DNA from: Desulfocapsa sp.
GTDB lineage: Bacteria > Desulfobacterota > Desulfobulbia > Desulfobulbales > Desulfocapsaceae
Direction: 5' to 3'
Assembly (NCBI GenBank): GCA_016765495.1
Contig: JAESPV010000003.1
Span: forward strand, 53,919-104,287
Length of the DNA: 50,369 nt
A program made the translations under genes and the position numbers. This document shows positions 16,351-26,466 of the stretch, piece after piece; positions within the stretch are counted from its first letter, which is position 1, and each line of letters starts with the position of its first letter. The notes under the pieces were generated by a model, which ran no database searches, was not told the DNA's origin, and saw only the letters and a list, made by a program, of their open reading frames with translations.

Positions 16351-18760
16351 GATCGATTGTTTTCTGATCCATAATTTTATGCAAAATAGCTGGCAGTGAT
16401 CCAGGCTGCAGATAATCTTCACCAAGGCCCTGTTTGAATATTTTAGAAGATCGCTTCGCAAGATCATCCCAGCTTAAATACCCATTTTCCATTGCAACAG
16501 TCTTAAAAAGAAACTCATTGTAGGGATTGTTAATCACAGCCTTACCGGTACCCACCGTTGCAAGAATATCCACATTGTTGTTAAATAAAGTAGCAAGATC
16601 AGAATAGGCACGTATCCCGCCACAGGACCCAAGGCTCATAAAGCGCTGTTTACTCATTAAATCAGTGGAGCTTATTTCTCCATCCTCCACTAACTTACTG
16701 ATGGGATCCATCAACTGTTCCGTACGCCAATAGCTATGGCCGCGCTGGGCAAACATTTCATGACCGCCAGTCAAAAACTGTTTTAGGAGTTTCTCTTGTA
16801 TTGCCTCCCCTTGAAACAAAAAAACAGAATGGGAGATCTCTATTTTGTTCACTATTTTCACCCAATCCAGCACCAGAGGATTCCTGGACTGCAAGCGAAA
16901 CATTGCAGATAATGTTCTACCGGGAGCTTGCAAATACTCTTTTACCAGATGTACCGCCTCAGAGAAAACAGGTGCTGAGACACCTAGTTTATACGATGGT
17001 GAAAGCCGCGGTCGATATCCCTGCGCACTTAAAAAACGGCAGTTGGAAAGATAGGACTGCCGGCCGTCATCATCATCATGAAAAACTGACAAACTGGAGA
17101 GTCGTCCATCGGATTTCCACTCTTTAAAGGCAGTTTTCGTATAGTGCTGCAAAGGAATAGACCCATAGTCATGCATCATCATCCTAATGCGAATCGTATC
17201 GACCTCCCCTACAAACTCCGAATAATACTCGAGATAATATTGAAGAATCACCCGTAGCTGGGTAGTGAAAACCGTATTTTGTTCATGAATTGCAGAGAGC
17301 ATCTCGCCAATAAGATAGGTTCGTGTCTCGGGGTCAATGGTTTCAAGCAAGGTCATAAAAGTTGCTGAAAAGAGAATCAGGCTGTTCTCATCCTGAAAGG
17401 CCGATTGTATGACCAGGTCCAGAACCAGTTTTTGCTCTTGGGGATCAACGGGAAAAAACATTGCAAGCTTACCGCGCTGGGCAAGGCTTATAATAAAATC
17501 TGATACATGGTTATTTTCCGGATCAACATCGAGCAGAAATCGAAGCAGGTTTGCCTGGAAACGTTTGGCAATCCGATCCATTAACACAGGAACCAGGATA
17601 TCACGGAAGGATGAATCGTATAACTCACTCCCCTTGGAAAGAAGGATATAAACATTGACCGTGGTAATATCATATGCCACCTGCACACGAGCCTTCCTTG
17701 TCGCTTTTCGTAAAACTCCAATTGCAGCCCCTTTCTGGCCGCTGTTCAATGCTTCGTAAAAGGAAGCTTTGAACTTCTCCCGAACCTTCCAGTCCAGACG
17801 GTTCCAAATTGTCTCCAGTGTGGCCACAGAACTTGCATGAAGGCTTCCAGACGAAAGTTCACGCCCCCGCAAGTCGGTAACCGAATGAAGGTCATTTATC
17901 TTCCAGGTTAAATAATCCGACGCTTCAGCAAGACTCTTTAGTACCATTGCCTTGCCACTGGGAGATTCAGCGAAAAACAGCCGCTCTTTCTCAGCTTGAC
18001 TCTCACTAAAGTAATATGCGACCCAAGACAGAGCCTTTTCCGGAGTAATCTCCTGTTTAAACAAACCGCGCGCATTCCAGGCATCGGTTTGGGAAAGAGT
18101 GGGAAGAAGAGCCATAATGGCCAATGCCTCATACGCATTGATTCCCTTAATTTTGCAGCATTCTTCCGTGGCCCACTGCTGCTGTGTATTCATGGACTCC
18201 AGTATACTGACCCCCCGTTTCACTGTTTTATTGCTTTGGCCGGGCAGTTCAAGAAAGGCCTTCAAAGCCCAACCTCCAGGCTCACTCATGTTCCCTATAC
18301 GATCAATATAAACCATAAGTTCAGGGGCTGAAACCACATCAACCAGTTCAAAGGCTGTCATGACACGACGATGAGAATATCCGAGTGTTTCAAGCTTATT
18401 GAGAAATTGCCAGGAGAGTTCCGTGTCTGCCCCTTTCAGGGTTACAAAGCGCTCAAAGAGGAGAAGGTTATCAAAACCTATTTTGGTGGTGATCAATTTT
18501 TTCAGAATTGCGACCAGCTCTTCTGCTGTCACATCTTCAAGCTGACTAAAAGCTCGCATGGCCCGCTTATTGGTATAGCTGAGTACCCGGATCAACCCCT
18601 TATTGTACTCGAACAGCTCCTCATCTCCACAGGCAACCCGGCTAAAAGCCTCTGCTGTCCTGCTATACCCCTTATCCGGAATACGGGCATGAACCGTTGA
18701 AAAAATACCAAAAAAAATCAGCAGGGCCAGTATATTAAACACACTTACTTGATGTCTCAT
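16337..18760 (-). CDS. Large exported protein with a C-terminal caspase-like His/Cys signature
   Basis: An 807-residue protein that I cannot assign to a named family. Residues about 8-25 form a signal peptide (NILALLIFFGIFSTVHA). Residues about 30-500 are mostly amphipathic helices with recurring leucine-rich turns, suggesting an alpha-solenoid. The C-terminal part has a strand (SHSVFLFQGE), then FAQRGHSYW with His near 675, and 38 residues later RFMSLGSCGGIRAY with Cys near 713. A strand ending in His-x, then a strand ending in a small-residue-Cys block, is the active-site order of clan CD peptidases (caspase, gingipain, separase). The periplasmic protease reading is an inference. The gene overlaps holA by 14 bp and its stop lies inside the holA start region. 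Confidence 0.65.
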   Translation of the reverse strand: MRHQVSVFNILALLIFFGIFSTVHARIPDKGYSRTAEAFSRVACGDEELFEYNKGLIRVLSYTNKRAMRAFSQLEDVTAEELVAILKKLITTKIGFDNLLLFERFVTLKGADTELSWQFLNKLETLGYSHRRVMTAFELVDVVSAPELMVYIDRIGNMSEPGGWALKAFLELPGQSNKTVKRGVSILESMNTQQQWATEECCKIKGINAYEALAIMALLPTLSQTDAWNARGLFKQEITPEKALSWVAYYFSESQAEKERLFFAESPSGKAMVLKSLAEASDYLTWKINDLHSVTDLRGRELSSGSLHASSVATLETIWNRLDWKVREKFKASFYEALNSGQKGAAIGVLRKATRKARVQVAYDITTVNVYILLSKGSELYDSSFRDILVPVLMDRIAKRFQANLLRFLLDVDPENNHVSDFIISLAQRGKLAMFFPVDPQEQKLVLDLVIQSAFQDENSLILFSATFMTLLETIDPETRTYLIGEMLSAIHEQNTVFTTQLRVILQYYLEYYSEFVGEVDTIRIRMMMHDYGSIPLQHYTKTAFKEWKSDGRLSSLSVFHDDDDGRQSYLSNCRFLSAQGYRPRLSPSYKLGVSAPVFSEAVHLVKEYLQAPGRTLSAMFRLQSRNPLVLDWVKIVNKIEISHSVFLFQGEAIQEKLLKQFLTGGHEMFAQRGHSYWRTEQLMDPISKLVEDGEISSTDLMSKQRFMSLGSCGGIRAYSDLATLFNNNVDILATVGTGKAVINNPYNEFLFKTVAMENGYLSWDDLAKRSSKIFKQGLGEDYLQPGSLPAILHKIMDQKTIDHGIN

Positions 18761-18948
18761 CTATGATTTTATCGATCAGGTTATTTACTGATGTATTGTT
18801 GACTTCCACGGCAAACAGTATAGGTTGCACACCTTTCCTGTGTACTTTGGAAAAAAGCTTCGAAACGGGAACGAAGTAGGTTAAGCAGGTTAATTCGTGT
18901 ACGCTTCTTACCATCATTAATCATTTTCAAAAAAAATATCAAATTACA

Positions 18949-19848
18949 GTGACAAAAAGGAACTCTCACATACTTCCGGTTCTCTGCCTGCTGCTTGCCA
19001 TGTTTCTCTGGGCAAGTTCCTTCATTGCCCTTAAGCTGGCCTTTGTTGATTACCATCCCATGGTCGTCATCGCGGGCAGGATGCTTGTTGCCTCCCTGGC
19101 CTTCTTCTTTCTGTTGTCCCGTTTTAAAAATATCCGCATTCGCCATCAAGACTATAAACTGATGGGCTTTATGGCACTCTGCGAACCCTGTTTATACTTT
19201 ATTTTTGAAGCCCTTGCCCTGAAAAATACTTCAGCATCGCAGGCCTCGGTCATCACAACCATGCTTCCTTTGTTAGTTTCTGTTGCTTCAGCTTTTTTTC
19301 TTGCAGAAAAATTCTCCCTGAAACAGATTGCTGGTCTCGGCATTGCCATGGCTGGTGCTCTTGGACTGAGTATCGGAGGAGAAATCAGTGAGCAGGCTCC
19401 CGCCCCGCTACTTGGCAATTTCTATGAATTTCTTGCCATGGTTTGCGCTACGGCCTACACCATTGCCATCAAAAAATTAACAAGCCGCTATTCTCCACTT
19501 TTTCTTACTGCGGTACAGGCCTGGGTTGGAGCACTTTTTTTTCTTCCTATGCTGCTACTGCCATCGGTTCCAATTCCGGAGACGTTCATCCTGCTACCAA
19601 CAACGGCCATCATCTACCTGGGCCTGGCAGTGACGATTGTCGCATATGGTTCGTATAACTATGCTCTCTCAATAATGGACGCCGGCAAAGTCTCCATATA
19701 CGTGAACCTTATCCCTCTATTTACCATGTTACTTGCCTGGATAGTATTTAAGGAATCATTTACGTTCTTCCAATACCTGTCAGGTTTGATTATATTTTTC
19801 GGAGTCGGATTAAGTCAGGGATTCTGGAGAAAACATTCTGCTTCATAG
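18949..19848 (+). CDS. EamA/DMT-family exporter
   Basis: A 299-residue integral membrane protein with ten predicted helices arranged as two EamA repeats. Motifs typical of the drug/metabolite transporter superfamily are visible: MFLWASSFIALKLAF in helix 1, TSASQASVITTMLPLLVSV in the first half and GSYNYALSIMDAGKVSIYVNLIPLF in the second. Such proteins export amino acids, metabolites or drugs; the substrate is unknown. The start codon is GTG 18949 with no evident ribosome site, so the start is uncertain. It diverges from the exported protein gene at 16337-18760 and is followed by a repeat arm at 19894. Confidence 0.88.
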   Translation: MTKRNSHILPVLCLLLAMFLWASSFIALKLAFVDYHPMVVIAGRMLVASLAFFFLLSRFKNIRIRHQDYKLMGFMALCEPCLYFIFEALALKNTSASQASVITTMLPLLVSVASAFFLAEKFSLKQIAGLGIAMAGALGLSIGGEISEQAPAPLLGNFYEFLAMVCATAYTIAIKKLTSRYSPLFLTAVQAWVGALFFLPMLLLPSVPIPETFILLPTTAIIYLGLAVTIVAYGSYNYALSIMDAGKVSIYVNLIPLFTMLLAWIVFKESFTFFQYLSGLIIFFGVGLSQGFWRKHSAS

Positions 19849-19893
19849 TTGTTCACCTTACCCCATGCGCGTTCCTGATACTATTCGAGGTGG

Positions 19894-19962
19894 CCTGGGA
19901 GCCTGTCCGAGAATAGACATTTTGTTCAAAATCGAAGAATTTTCTAAAAATACGCACAGACT
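19894..19962 (+). repeat. Solo left arm of the palindromic repeat element
   Basis: GGGAGCCTGTCCGAGAATAG and the next about 45 bases match the left half of the complete element at 48569-48635, including AAAATCGAAGAATTTTCTAA. Only one arm is present; unrelated sequence follows from about 19963. It sits between the EamA stop and the convergent DUF255 gene. Confidence 0.85.
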
Positions 19963-20006
19963 CCGAATAAACGTAGCCGGAGTACTCATCATACGAGCGA
20001 CAAGGA

Positions 20007-22199
20007 TTACTCTGTAGAATTTCCATCAAGCTGAGCCGCTAACTTTTCCCTTGTATTCACTGGCATTTTACAGCTAAAGTTTTCACACACATATGCGCTC
20101 GCCTTACCATCAATCTTTTGAACTGTAGCTATAAAGGGAAGGTACTCTTTCAAGAAAGCCTGATTTTCCCTGCCATCAGCAAGCAGCACCAAAGTATTAG
20201 GGAGATACCTGCTATAAACCTCGCGCAGTAATTCTCTGGTGTCTCCAGTATTCTTATCGCCCGCAATAACTATCTGCCTTGCTTTCCCCATCTGCAAATC
20301 CATGGCACTCAGCATTAAGGGCATGGCTGCCGGATAGCTGCCAAGGATTTTTCCAAATGATTTAATACATTCTTCAGCCAACATGCTCCATTTTTTGTTT
20401 CCGGTTAAAGCGGACAAACGAAGCAGATTGATGGCAGCCACAGAATTCCCTGAAGGTTCAGCTCCATCATAGGCAGCTTTCATTCTCGCCAACAAATCAG
20501 CAGATTCAGGAATGTCGTAAAAGCCACCTTTCTCATCACTGAACAGTGCAAGCTGCATTTCGGTGAGTTCTATTGCTTTTCGCAAACGTGACGGGTCGTG
20601 ACTTACCGCATAGAGATCCAGTAAACCTTGAATTAAAAAGCTGTAATCATCCAATCCTGCTGCATAACGTGGTTCGCCATCCCGCCAGCGACGTTTCAAC
20701 TCGCCGTTTACCAAAAGAGTCTTCAGGACAAAATCAGCAGCCCTGTCTGCCGCAAGAAGATAGCGTTCATCCTCTAAAATCATGGCAGCCTGAGCAAAAG
20801 CTGAAATCATCAAACCGTTCCAGGCGGTGATAATTTTATCATCGAGATGTGGAGCTACCCGTGTTTTTCGTTTGTTCAGCAGTTTTAATTTCGTTTCGCC
20901 CAATAATTCATCCACAACTTCTGAGCGATCCTTCTCCTGATAGAGAATATTTCTCCCGACAAACTCTTTTTGCGGATCCTGGAGAGCATTACCATTCTTT
21001 TTTACCCCGTAATACATTTTAAAGAAGCTGGCCTCTTTGGCATTTAACAAGGAATCAATCTCTGCTTCTGTCCAAAGATAGTACGCTCCTTCACTGTGTT
21101 CATCCGGGTTATAGGGGTTGACAGAATCGGCATCTTCTGCGGAATAAAACCCACCTTCAGGATGCTGCATATCCCGCAACACGTACTCAAGGGTCTCGGT
21201 AACAACTCTTTTATATGCAGGATTCCCACTAAGCTGAAAGGCAGATAAATACACTGAAACCAACTGGCTCTGGTCATAGAGCATCTTTTCAAAGTGCGGA
21301 ACCCGCCACCTGCCATCAACTGAGTAACGGTGAAAACCACCACCAATCTGATCGTACATACCACCATCCGCCATCTGCTCCAGAGTGAACAGAGCCATGT
21401 CTCTAGCATGTATATTGTTCGTTGCCTTGTAATAGCGAAACAGGAAGTCTATCACCACCGGTCGTGGAAATTTGGGTGCTTGTGAAAACCCTCCATATTT
21501 TGGTTCATAACTCTCTTCTATCTGAGAAAACCCTGTGGTAATCCATGTTTTGTCAAGGATTTCAGAGCCAGTATTACTGCCCTTTTTGATATGAGCTGTG
21601 ATCTGATCTGCAGATAAAGTAATTTTTTTTCTATCAGCCCCCCACACCTCGTGAATCCCCTGTAAAATCTCCAGAAATCCAGGACGTCCATAAGCCGCAC
21701 GGGGAGGAAAATAGGTACCTGCGTAAAACGGTCTTGTATCCGGAAAAAGAAAAAGTGACATGGGCCAGCCGCCACTTCCGGTCATGGCCTGAGTTGCTGC
21801 CATATAAATCTGATCAATCCCTGGACGTTCCTCCCGATCCACCTTGATACAGATAAAATGGGCGTTAAGATAGTCAGCAATCTCCAGGTCCTCAAACGAC
21901 TCGTGAGCCATCACATGGCACCAGTGACAGGTGGAATACCCGATGGACAAGAAAATTGGTTTATCCTCCGCAACTGCTTTTGCCAGGGCTTCTTTTCCCC
22001 ATGGATACCAGTCAACGGGGTTATAGACGTGCTGTTGAAGGTATGGACTTTTTTCGTGGATTAAATGATTTGCCTGCTTATTTGTTAATCCTGTATTCTT
22101 TTCCTGTATATCTTTCATCAGATCCCCCTGTCCTGCTCTCAAAGATTGAACAGTCATCGTGAAAGCAGTGGCTATCAATAGAACAAAGATGAATTGCAT
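20007..22199 (-). CDS. DUF255 thioredoxin-fold protein (YyaL/SSP411-like), exported
   Basis: A 730-residue protein. After a signal peptide ([19 protein letters not shown]), about residues 45-205 form the DUF255 thioredoxin-like domain with NRPVDW-type start ([15 protein letters not shown]) and the redox motif [14 protein letters not shown], a CxxC. The remaining 500 residues are a six-hairpin glycosidase-like barrel ([47 protein letters not shown]). This matches the YyaL/spermatogenesis-associated protein 20 family, whose biochemical role is unsettled. Most members are cytoplasmic; this one has an N-terminal hydrophobic export signal. The start at 22199 has AAGGAAG 5 nt upstream; longer frames have none. 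Confidence 0.88.
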   Translation of the reverse strand: MQFIFVLLIATAFTMTVQSLRAGQGDLMKDIQEKNTGLTNKQANHLIHEKSPYLQQHVYNPVDWYPWGKEALAKAVAEDKPIFLSIGYSTCHWCHVMAHESFEDLEIADYLNAHFICIKVDREERPGIDQIYMAATQAMTGSGGWPMSLFLFPDTRPFYAGTYFPPRAAYGRPGFLEILQGIHEVWGADRKKITLSADQITAHIKKGSNTGSEILDKTWITTGFSQIEESYEPKYGGFSQAPKFPRPVVIDFLFRYYKATNNIHARDMALFTLEQMADGGMYDQIGGGFHRYSVDGRWRVPHFEKMLYDQSQLVSVYLSAFQLSGNPAYKRVVTETLEYVLRDMQHPEGGFYSAEDADSVNPYNPDEHSEGAYYLWTEAEIDSLLNAKEASFFKMYYGVKKNGNALQDPQKEFVGRNILYQEKDRSEVVDELLGETKLKLLNKRKTRVAPHLDDKIITAWNGLMISAFAQAAMILEDERYLLAADRAADFVLKTLLVNGELKRRWRDGEPRYAAGLDDYSFLIQGLLDLYAVSHDPSRLRKAIELTEMQLALFSDEKGGFYDIPESADLLARMKAAYDGAEPSGNSVAAINLLRLSALTGNKKWSMLAEECIKSFGKILGSYPAAMPLMLSAMDLQMGKARQIVIAGDKNTGDTRELLREVYSRYLPNTLVLLADGRENQAFLKEYLPFIATVQKIDGKASAYVCENFSCKMPVNTREKLAAQLDGNSTE

Positions 22200-22372
22200 G
22201 TGTCTTCCTTTTTTCATGTTCAGATACAATATATATGAGTACAGATTAATCAATAAACATTATTAATATTATTTAGCAGTAACATATCAACTTCTTCTGC
22301 CTGACAAAGGATACCGATTAGACCACCGGGCCGCTAAATTTTATTTTTCTTCTCTTTCTCTGCGGAAATATT

Positions 22373-22400
22373 TTGTTTCCTCCATCCAATACGATACAAT
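22373..22400 (+). promoter_or_regulatory. Candidate promoter for the NifM-like/FapA/CBS operon
   Basis: TTGTTT (22373-22378), a 16-nt spacer and TACAAT (22395-22400) lie about 55 bp upstream of the start at 22453. Visual match only. Confidence 0.3.
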
Positions 22401-22452
22401 AGATTATTAATAAATCGGATATGTACTCAGACAGTCACCACTAGAGGAAGGT

Positions 22453-23316
22453 ATGCAGCAGAAAAGCGGTAGAAAAAAGATTGATCCAATGCTGTCATTT
22501 CACCTTATGAAATTTGCATTTCAGGATTTTCAAACAACTCTCTGCCATCTGACAAAGCAGGAATATACAAAGGTATATCAGCATGCAAATGAAGAAATGT
22601 TACTTCATAAAGTCATTCTAAGTTGTAAAGAATCATGCTGCGTGGTTATCCCCGAATCTCTGCTGAATCAGACACTTCAAGGGGTCATAAACGAATACCC
22701 GAGTAGAGAGCATTTTCATGCCACTCTCCAGGAAAATACTATTTCCCTGGCAGATTATACGCTTGCACTACACTATGATCTTCGTGTAGAAACCATACTT
22801 GCGCGTGTAGCCTGTAATATTCCGCCGGTCACAACTGCTGATATGTTTCATTACTTCAACAACAATAAAACAGAATTTTACCAACCGGAACAACGCTGTG
22901 CCAGCCATATCCTGATCCGCTATGACCCCTTATCGCCAGTTGAAACAGCATCAGCTCATCAAAAAATAACCATGATTCACCGGAGGGTATGCAAAAAACC
23001 AGAGACGTTTAAAGAAGAAGCTAAGTTCTTTGTTGGTTGCAACACAGTTACTGCTGATGATTTCACCGGGAAATTTACAGCGGGAGAACTTTGCCATAAA
23101 CTGGATAAATCCCTATTTTCACTCGCACCTGGAGAAATAAGCCCAATCATTGAAAATTCCAGCGGATTCAACATCATCCAGTGTACAAAAATATATCCTG
23201 AAAAATACATTACCTTCAGGGAAGCATCTCCTGCAATTTCTGCCATCCTCCTCAAGAAAAAACAACTTAGAGCCTGCCGTATCTGGCTGCAAAAGCTCAT
23301 TCAACCAAACAAATAG
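22453..23316 (+). CDS. Parvulin-type peptidyl-prolyl isomerase, NifM-like
   Basis: A 287-residue protein with a helical N-terminal half and a PpiC parvulin domain at about residues 140-265 (RCASHILIRYD, then LDKSLFSLAPGEISPIIENSSGFNIIQC). The whole layout, including VVIPESLLNQTLQGVINEYPSREHF and the terminal LRACRIWLQKLI helix, parallels NifM, the isomerase that matures nitrogenase iron protein. No nif gene is in the window, so it may assist another client. No signal peptide is visible, so it should be cytoplasmic. GAGGAAGG lies 4 nt before the ATG. It is followed after 15 bp by the FapA-like gene. Confidence 0.78.
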   Translation: MQQKSGRKKIDPMLSFHLMKFAFQDFQTTLCHLTKQEYTKVYQHANEEMLLHKVILSCKESCCVVIPESLLNQTLQGVINEYPSREHFHATLQENTISLADYTLALHYDLRVETILARVACNIPPVTTADMFHYFNNNKTEFYQPEQRCASHILIRYDPLSPVETASAHQKITMIHRRVCKKPETFKEEAKFFVGCNTVTADDFTGKFTAGELCHKLDKSLFSLAPGEISPIIENSSGFNIIQCTKIYPEKYITFREASPAISAILLKKKQLRACRIWLQKLIQPNK

Positions 23317-23331
23317 AGACAATACATACCA

Positions 23332-24999
23332 GTGACCGACAACACGTTAAAAACTCCTGTTTACCCTGATCCGCTCATTCTTTTTCAAACAGCATCTGTC
23401 ACAGATTCCAGCAACAACTCTTTTCAGACAATGGAGTTGGTACGAAAGGGGCAGCCCCTTGTTCGATTACCAGCTCCTTCAGAAACGCCACCGACAAATC
23501 AAACGGAGCTCCTTCACGGTAAACATACACTCCTCTCCACTGACAAAAATACACTTCTTGCAGATATCGACGGATATCCCTTACTTTTAAAAGAAACAGG
23601 GAGTAAAGGGGACCGGATCCTGGTTGAAATAGTTCCTCTTGTATCTATTTCCGATGATAAAATGCGGGCAGGCATTACACTTTATCCACCGGTCAGTGCT
23701 TGTCCTGAACTTACCGGTGAACTTCTCTTTGAAATCCTTACGGATCATGGAATACGGTTCGATCTTTCCCTTGAACATCTGAATTCCATGCTCACACGCT
23801 GCCGGGAAAAGAACGCTCCGCTGAAGGATATAACCGTGGCGCGTGGCCTGCTTCCTTTGAATGGTAAGGACAGTTTTCTCAGATTTGCCATCGAAGTGGG
23901 ACCGCTGCCCGGAAAACTTCTGGGAAACGGAAAAATAGATTTTCGTGAACGCAAAATGTTTGTGGCTGTCGCCAAAGGGCAGACAATCGCCACTCGAATT
24001 TCAGCCACTGAAGGCACTCCGGGTTTCACTATTTACGGTGACGAAGTCCCGCAGGTACCCGGAAAGGATATTCCTGTTACAGTTACTGGTGATGCTGAAT
24101 ATGACGAGAAGAGTGGAATAATACGACCGCTCCATGGAGGGGTTCTCTCGATGGTTAGTGAAAACTCCATCAAGGTATGTGCAAAACACACCATCCCCGG
24201 AAACATTGACTACAGCACCGGCAACATTGAATCGCATGGTGCAGTGGAAATTGGCGGAACTATACTCCCGGGGTTTAAAGTAAATATCCACGGCGACCTG
24301 TTACTGAAAGGGAATGCGCGATCAGCCACCATCAACTGTCAAGGAAACCTTGTAATTAAAGGAGGAATCATGGGCGAGCAGTGCAAAGTTACAGTTGCGG
24401 GGGATGCAGACTTTAGTTTTATGGAACAGGGACGTCTCAGGGTAAAAGGAAAGGTTATCATCCGCAAGCAGGCCTATCACGTTAGAATCATGGCAGATGG
24501 AGAAATACACTGTGAAGCGTCCAGCCAAATTATGTCTGGCGTATTAATGAGCGGGAAAAGCCTTGATCTTGGAAATGTTGGATCTTCCCATTCTCCCGCG
24601 GCACTCCTTGCAGCAGGGGTTGCACCGGGACGATATCTGCGCTACCTGAGCATGCGCTCCCAACTTCGCGAACTGGAGCATGAACGTCTTCTTTTTCTCC
24701 AGCGTTTTGGTCTAAAAAAGAACACCCTCCTGCGCAAATCGCTGGAAAAATCCATCTATACCCTCTATCAGGATATGACTAAGCTCAATCTGGTCCCGGA
24801 AAGCTCTGGCGATACAGAAGACGCTGGAGAAACGTATTTAAGAGGAATAACAATTACCGTTCAAGGGACAATATTCAGTGGAACTGAAATACAGATCGGG
24901 AATGTCACAAAAATTCTGGAGCAGGATTCCACGGCAGTTTGCTTTTCACTGGACAAAAACAAGAACAAAATACTAGAACGAAGTTTACGAGAGGAATAA
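23332..24999 (+). CDS. FapA/DUF342 family protein
   Basis: A 555-residue protein of the DUF342/FapA family. The N-terminal about 250 residues contain the FapA region (DFRERKMFVAVAKGQTIATRI, GTPGFTIYGDEVPQVPGKDI). The middle, about residues 260-420, is a run of short glycine-spaced strands typical of a right-handed beta helix (GNIDYSTGNIESHGAVEIGG, INCQGNLVIKGGI). A charged helical segment follows, as in other members. FapA-like proteins are linked to cell-surface or polar functions; the mechanism is not settled. The start codon is GTG 23332. The stop overlaps the next start by one base (TAATG), so it is cotranslated with the CBS-ACT gene. Confidence 0.83.
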   Translation: MTDNTLKTPVYPDPLILFQTASVTDSSNNSFQTMELVRKGQPLVRLPAPSETPPTNQTELLHGKHTLLSTDKNTLLADIDGYPLLLKETGSKGDRILVEIVPLVSISDDKMRAGITLYPPVSACPELTGELLFEILTDHGIRFDLSLEHLNSMLTRCREKNAPLKDITVARGLLPLNGKDSFLRFAIEVGPLPGKLLGNGKIDFRERKMFVAVAKGQTIATRISATEGTPGFTIYGDEVPQVPGKDIPVTVTGDAEYDEKSGIIRPLHGGVLSMVSENSIKVCAKHTIPGNIDYSTGNIESHGAVEIGGTILPGFKVNIHGDLLLKGNARSATINCQGNLVIKGGIMGEQCKVTVAGDADFSFMEQGRLRVKGKVIIRKQAYHVRIMADGEIHCEASSQIMSGVLMSGKSLDLGNVGSSHSPAALLAAGVAPGRYLRYLSMRSQLRELEHERLLFLQRFGLKKNTLLRKSLEKSIYTLYQDMTKLNLVPESSGDTEDAGETYLRGITITVQGTIFSGTEIQIGNVTKILEQDSTAVCFSLDKNKNKILERSLREE

Positions 25000-25652
25000 T
25001 GTTTATCAAACTCTGGATGCATCAGGATGTTGTCTGCATAACTCAGGAAGCACCGCTAAGAAAAGCAAAAGAGATCTTTGACCAGCACCGGTTCAGGCAC
25101 CTTCCCGTGGTTGAAGGGAATAGATTGGTTGGAATCATAACCCAAACTGATGTTGGTAAAGCCTTGCCTTCTGCTATTGACTCCACTGTCAATCGTGACG
25201 CCAGAACCATCGCAACTCAGGCAAAAGTATCCTCATTTATGACAGAGTCCCCTGTTACAGCACACCCCAACGATCCACTGGAAAATGTAGCTCTTCTCAT
25301 GCGCAGATTTAAAATCGGTGCTGTCCCTGTGGTGGAAGATGAAAAACTTGTCGGGATCATTACCGAGACTGATATCTTTCAGGCCTTTACGGAAGTCTTA
25401 GGGGCAGAGGACAGAGGGACACGAATTGAGTTGCAGATAAGTAAAAAAAGCTCAGCCATTTATGCTATCACTGATATCTGTAGACAGTTTGATATGAATT
25501 TGAGCGCCATCACAGTGTATAAAAATTTCAGTTACGACCAGCAACTTCTCACCATTCGGGTAAGCGGTGAAAAAATTGATGATATGGTTGATGCTCTCTG
25601 GGATTCAGGAGCGAAAGTTAACCAGGTATTGAAGGAATCAGGAATGGCTTAA
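24999..25652 (+). CDS. CBS-pair protein with C-terminal ACT-like domain (AcuB-like)
   Basis: A 217-residue protein: two CBS motifs at about residues 1-135 (FRHLPVVEGNRLVGIITQTDV and KIGAVPVVEDEKLVGIITETD, each split by the usual linker), then an ACT-like domain at about 145-215 (IYAITDICRQFDMNLSAITVY). CBS pairs bind adenine nucleotides and ACT domains bind small ligands, so this is a candidate energy-sensing regulator. It starts at ATG 24999, overlapping the FapA stop, with GAGAGGAA upstream; a longer frame to 24939 would lie inside fapA. The C-terminal CBS+ACT arrangement resembles AcuB. Confidence 0.88.
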   Translation: MFIKLWMHQDVVCITQEAPLRKAKEIFDQHRFRHLPVVEGNRLVGIITQTDVGKALPSAIDSTVNRDARTIATQAKVSSFMTESPVTAHPNDPLENVALLMRRFKIGAVPVVEDEKLVGIITETDIFQAFTEVLGAEDRGTRIELQISKKSSAIYAITDICRQFDMNLSAITVYKNFSYDQQLLTIRVSGEKIDDMVDALWDSGAKVNQVLKESGMA

Positions 25653-25743
25653 GGAAAAAAACAGAGCAGAATTTCCCCGTTTTTCATAGGCACGAATGGT
25701 TTTGTGCAACTTAAAAGTAGTAGCACCTTTTGTCACCAGTTCC

Positions 25744-26358
25744 CTAAAAAGGACTGACAAGCTTGCCTGCTGAAGCCATGGTATTCATAATATCATACAT
25801 ATTCGTTATGGTTCCGGCCTTCTGTTCCTTTTCAAGCTTAAAAAATTCGAGACAGGTGCCACAAACCCAGATGACAACACCTTTCTTTTCCAGATTCTGC
25901 AAAGCTTCCAGAGCCTTACCATCTGTGCTTACCAGCTTTACCCCGCCATTATACACAAGGATATGTGAAGGAAGAGGAGAGACTTCGGCAATAGTGGTAA
26001 CATAGGTCTGCAGCAGTGCCCATCCAAGTTCTGCAGAACCACGGCCCATGGAATCAGAGGGAATCACATAAACAAGAGTATTTTTTTCCGGGAGTTCGCA
26101 GTGATAGTCCTCTTCCCTGAGAGAGCCTTTGCCATCAGTCGTTTCACCGGGAATCAGAGTAATATGAAACGTATCATTATCACCGGAGACCACACTCACC
26201 TCGCATCCCTGACTCTTGCCAAAACGAAGCACGTTTTCCTGCGATGCCTCGTTATCAACCGTGACGACAAAGGCTTTCTGCATTTTTTTTTCTAACTGTG
26301 CCTTTACCCGTAACACCGGTTCAGGACAATTTAATCCTATGCAGTTCAATCTGTCCAT
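25744..26358 (-). CDS. yedF: Selenium metabolism protein YedF
   Basis: A 204-residue protein with two parts: a SirA/TusA-like domain (residues 1-72) with the signature CIGLNCPEPVLRVK, where Cys 11 is the persulfide or selenide site, and a DsrE-like domain (about 95-204) with VIWVCGTCLEFF. This fusion is the YedF family that co-occurs with selenocysteine and selenouridine genes and is thought to handle activated sulfur or selenium. Here it lies in the same window as two UGA-containing genes. AAGGA precedes the ATG. It is transcribed toward the CBS-ACT gene and is 108 bp from the next minus-strand gene, with a terminator between. Confidence 0.88.
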   Translation of the reverse strand: MDRLNCIGLNCPEPVLRVKAQLEKKMQKAFVVTVDNEASQENVLRFGKSQGCEVSVVSGDNDTFHITLIPGETTDGKGSLREEDYHCELPEKNTLVYVIPSDSMGRGSAELGWALLQTYVTTIAEVSPLPSHILVYNGGVKLVSTDGKALEALQNLEKKGVVIWVCGTCLEFFKLEKEQKAGTITNMYDIMNTMASAGKLVSPF

Positions 26359-26404
26359 AAAAGATCCTTTTTCTCTTTATTGAGCGCTATTCTCACTCTG
26401 TATT

Positions 26405-26442
26405 AAAAAAAAACTGCCATATCCCTTTCCAGGAATAGGCAG
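26405..26442 (-). terminator. Intrinsic terminator of the coiled-coil gene
   Basis: Read on the minus strand, GCTGCCTATTCC pairs imperfectly with GGGATATGGCAG and is followed by nine T (26405-26413). It separates the gene at 26467-27297 from yedF. Confidence 0.8.
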
Positions 26443-26466
26443 CTTAATGAAACAAAAAACGATACC

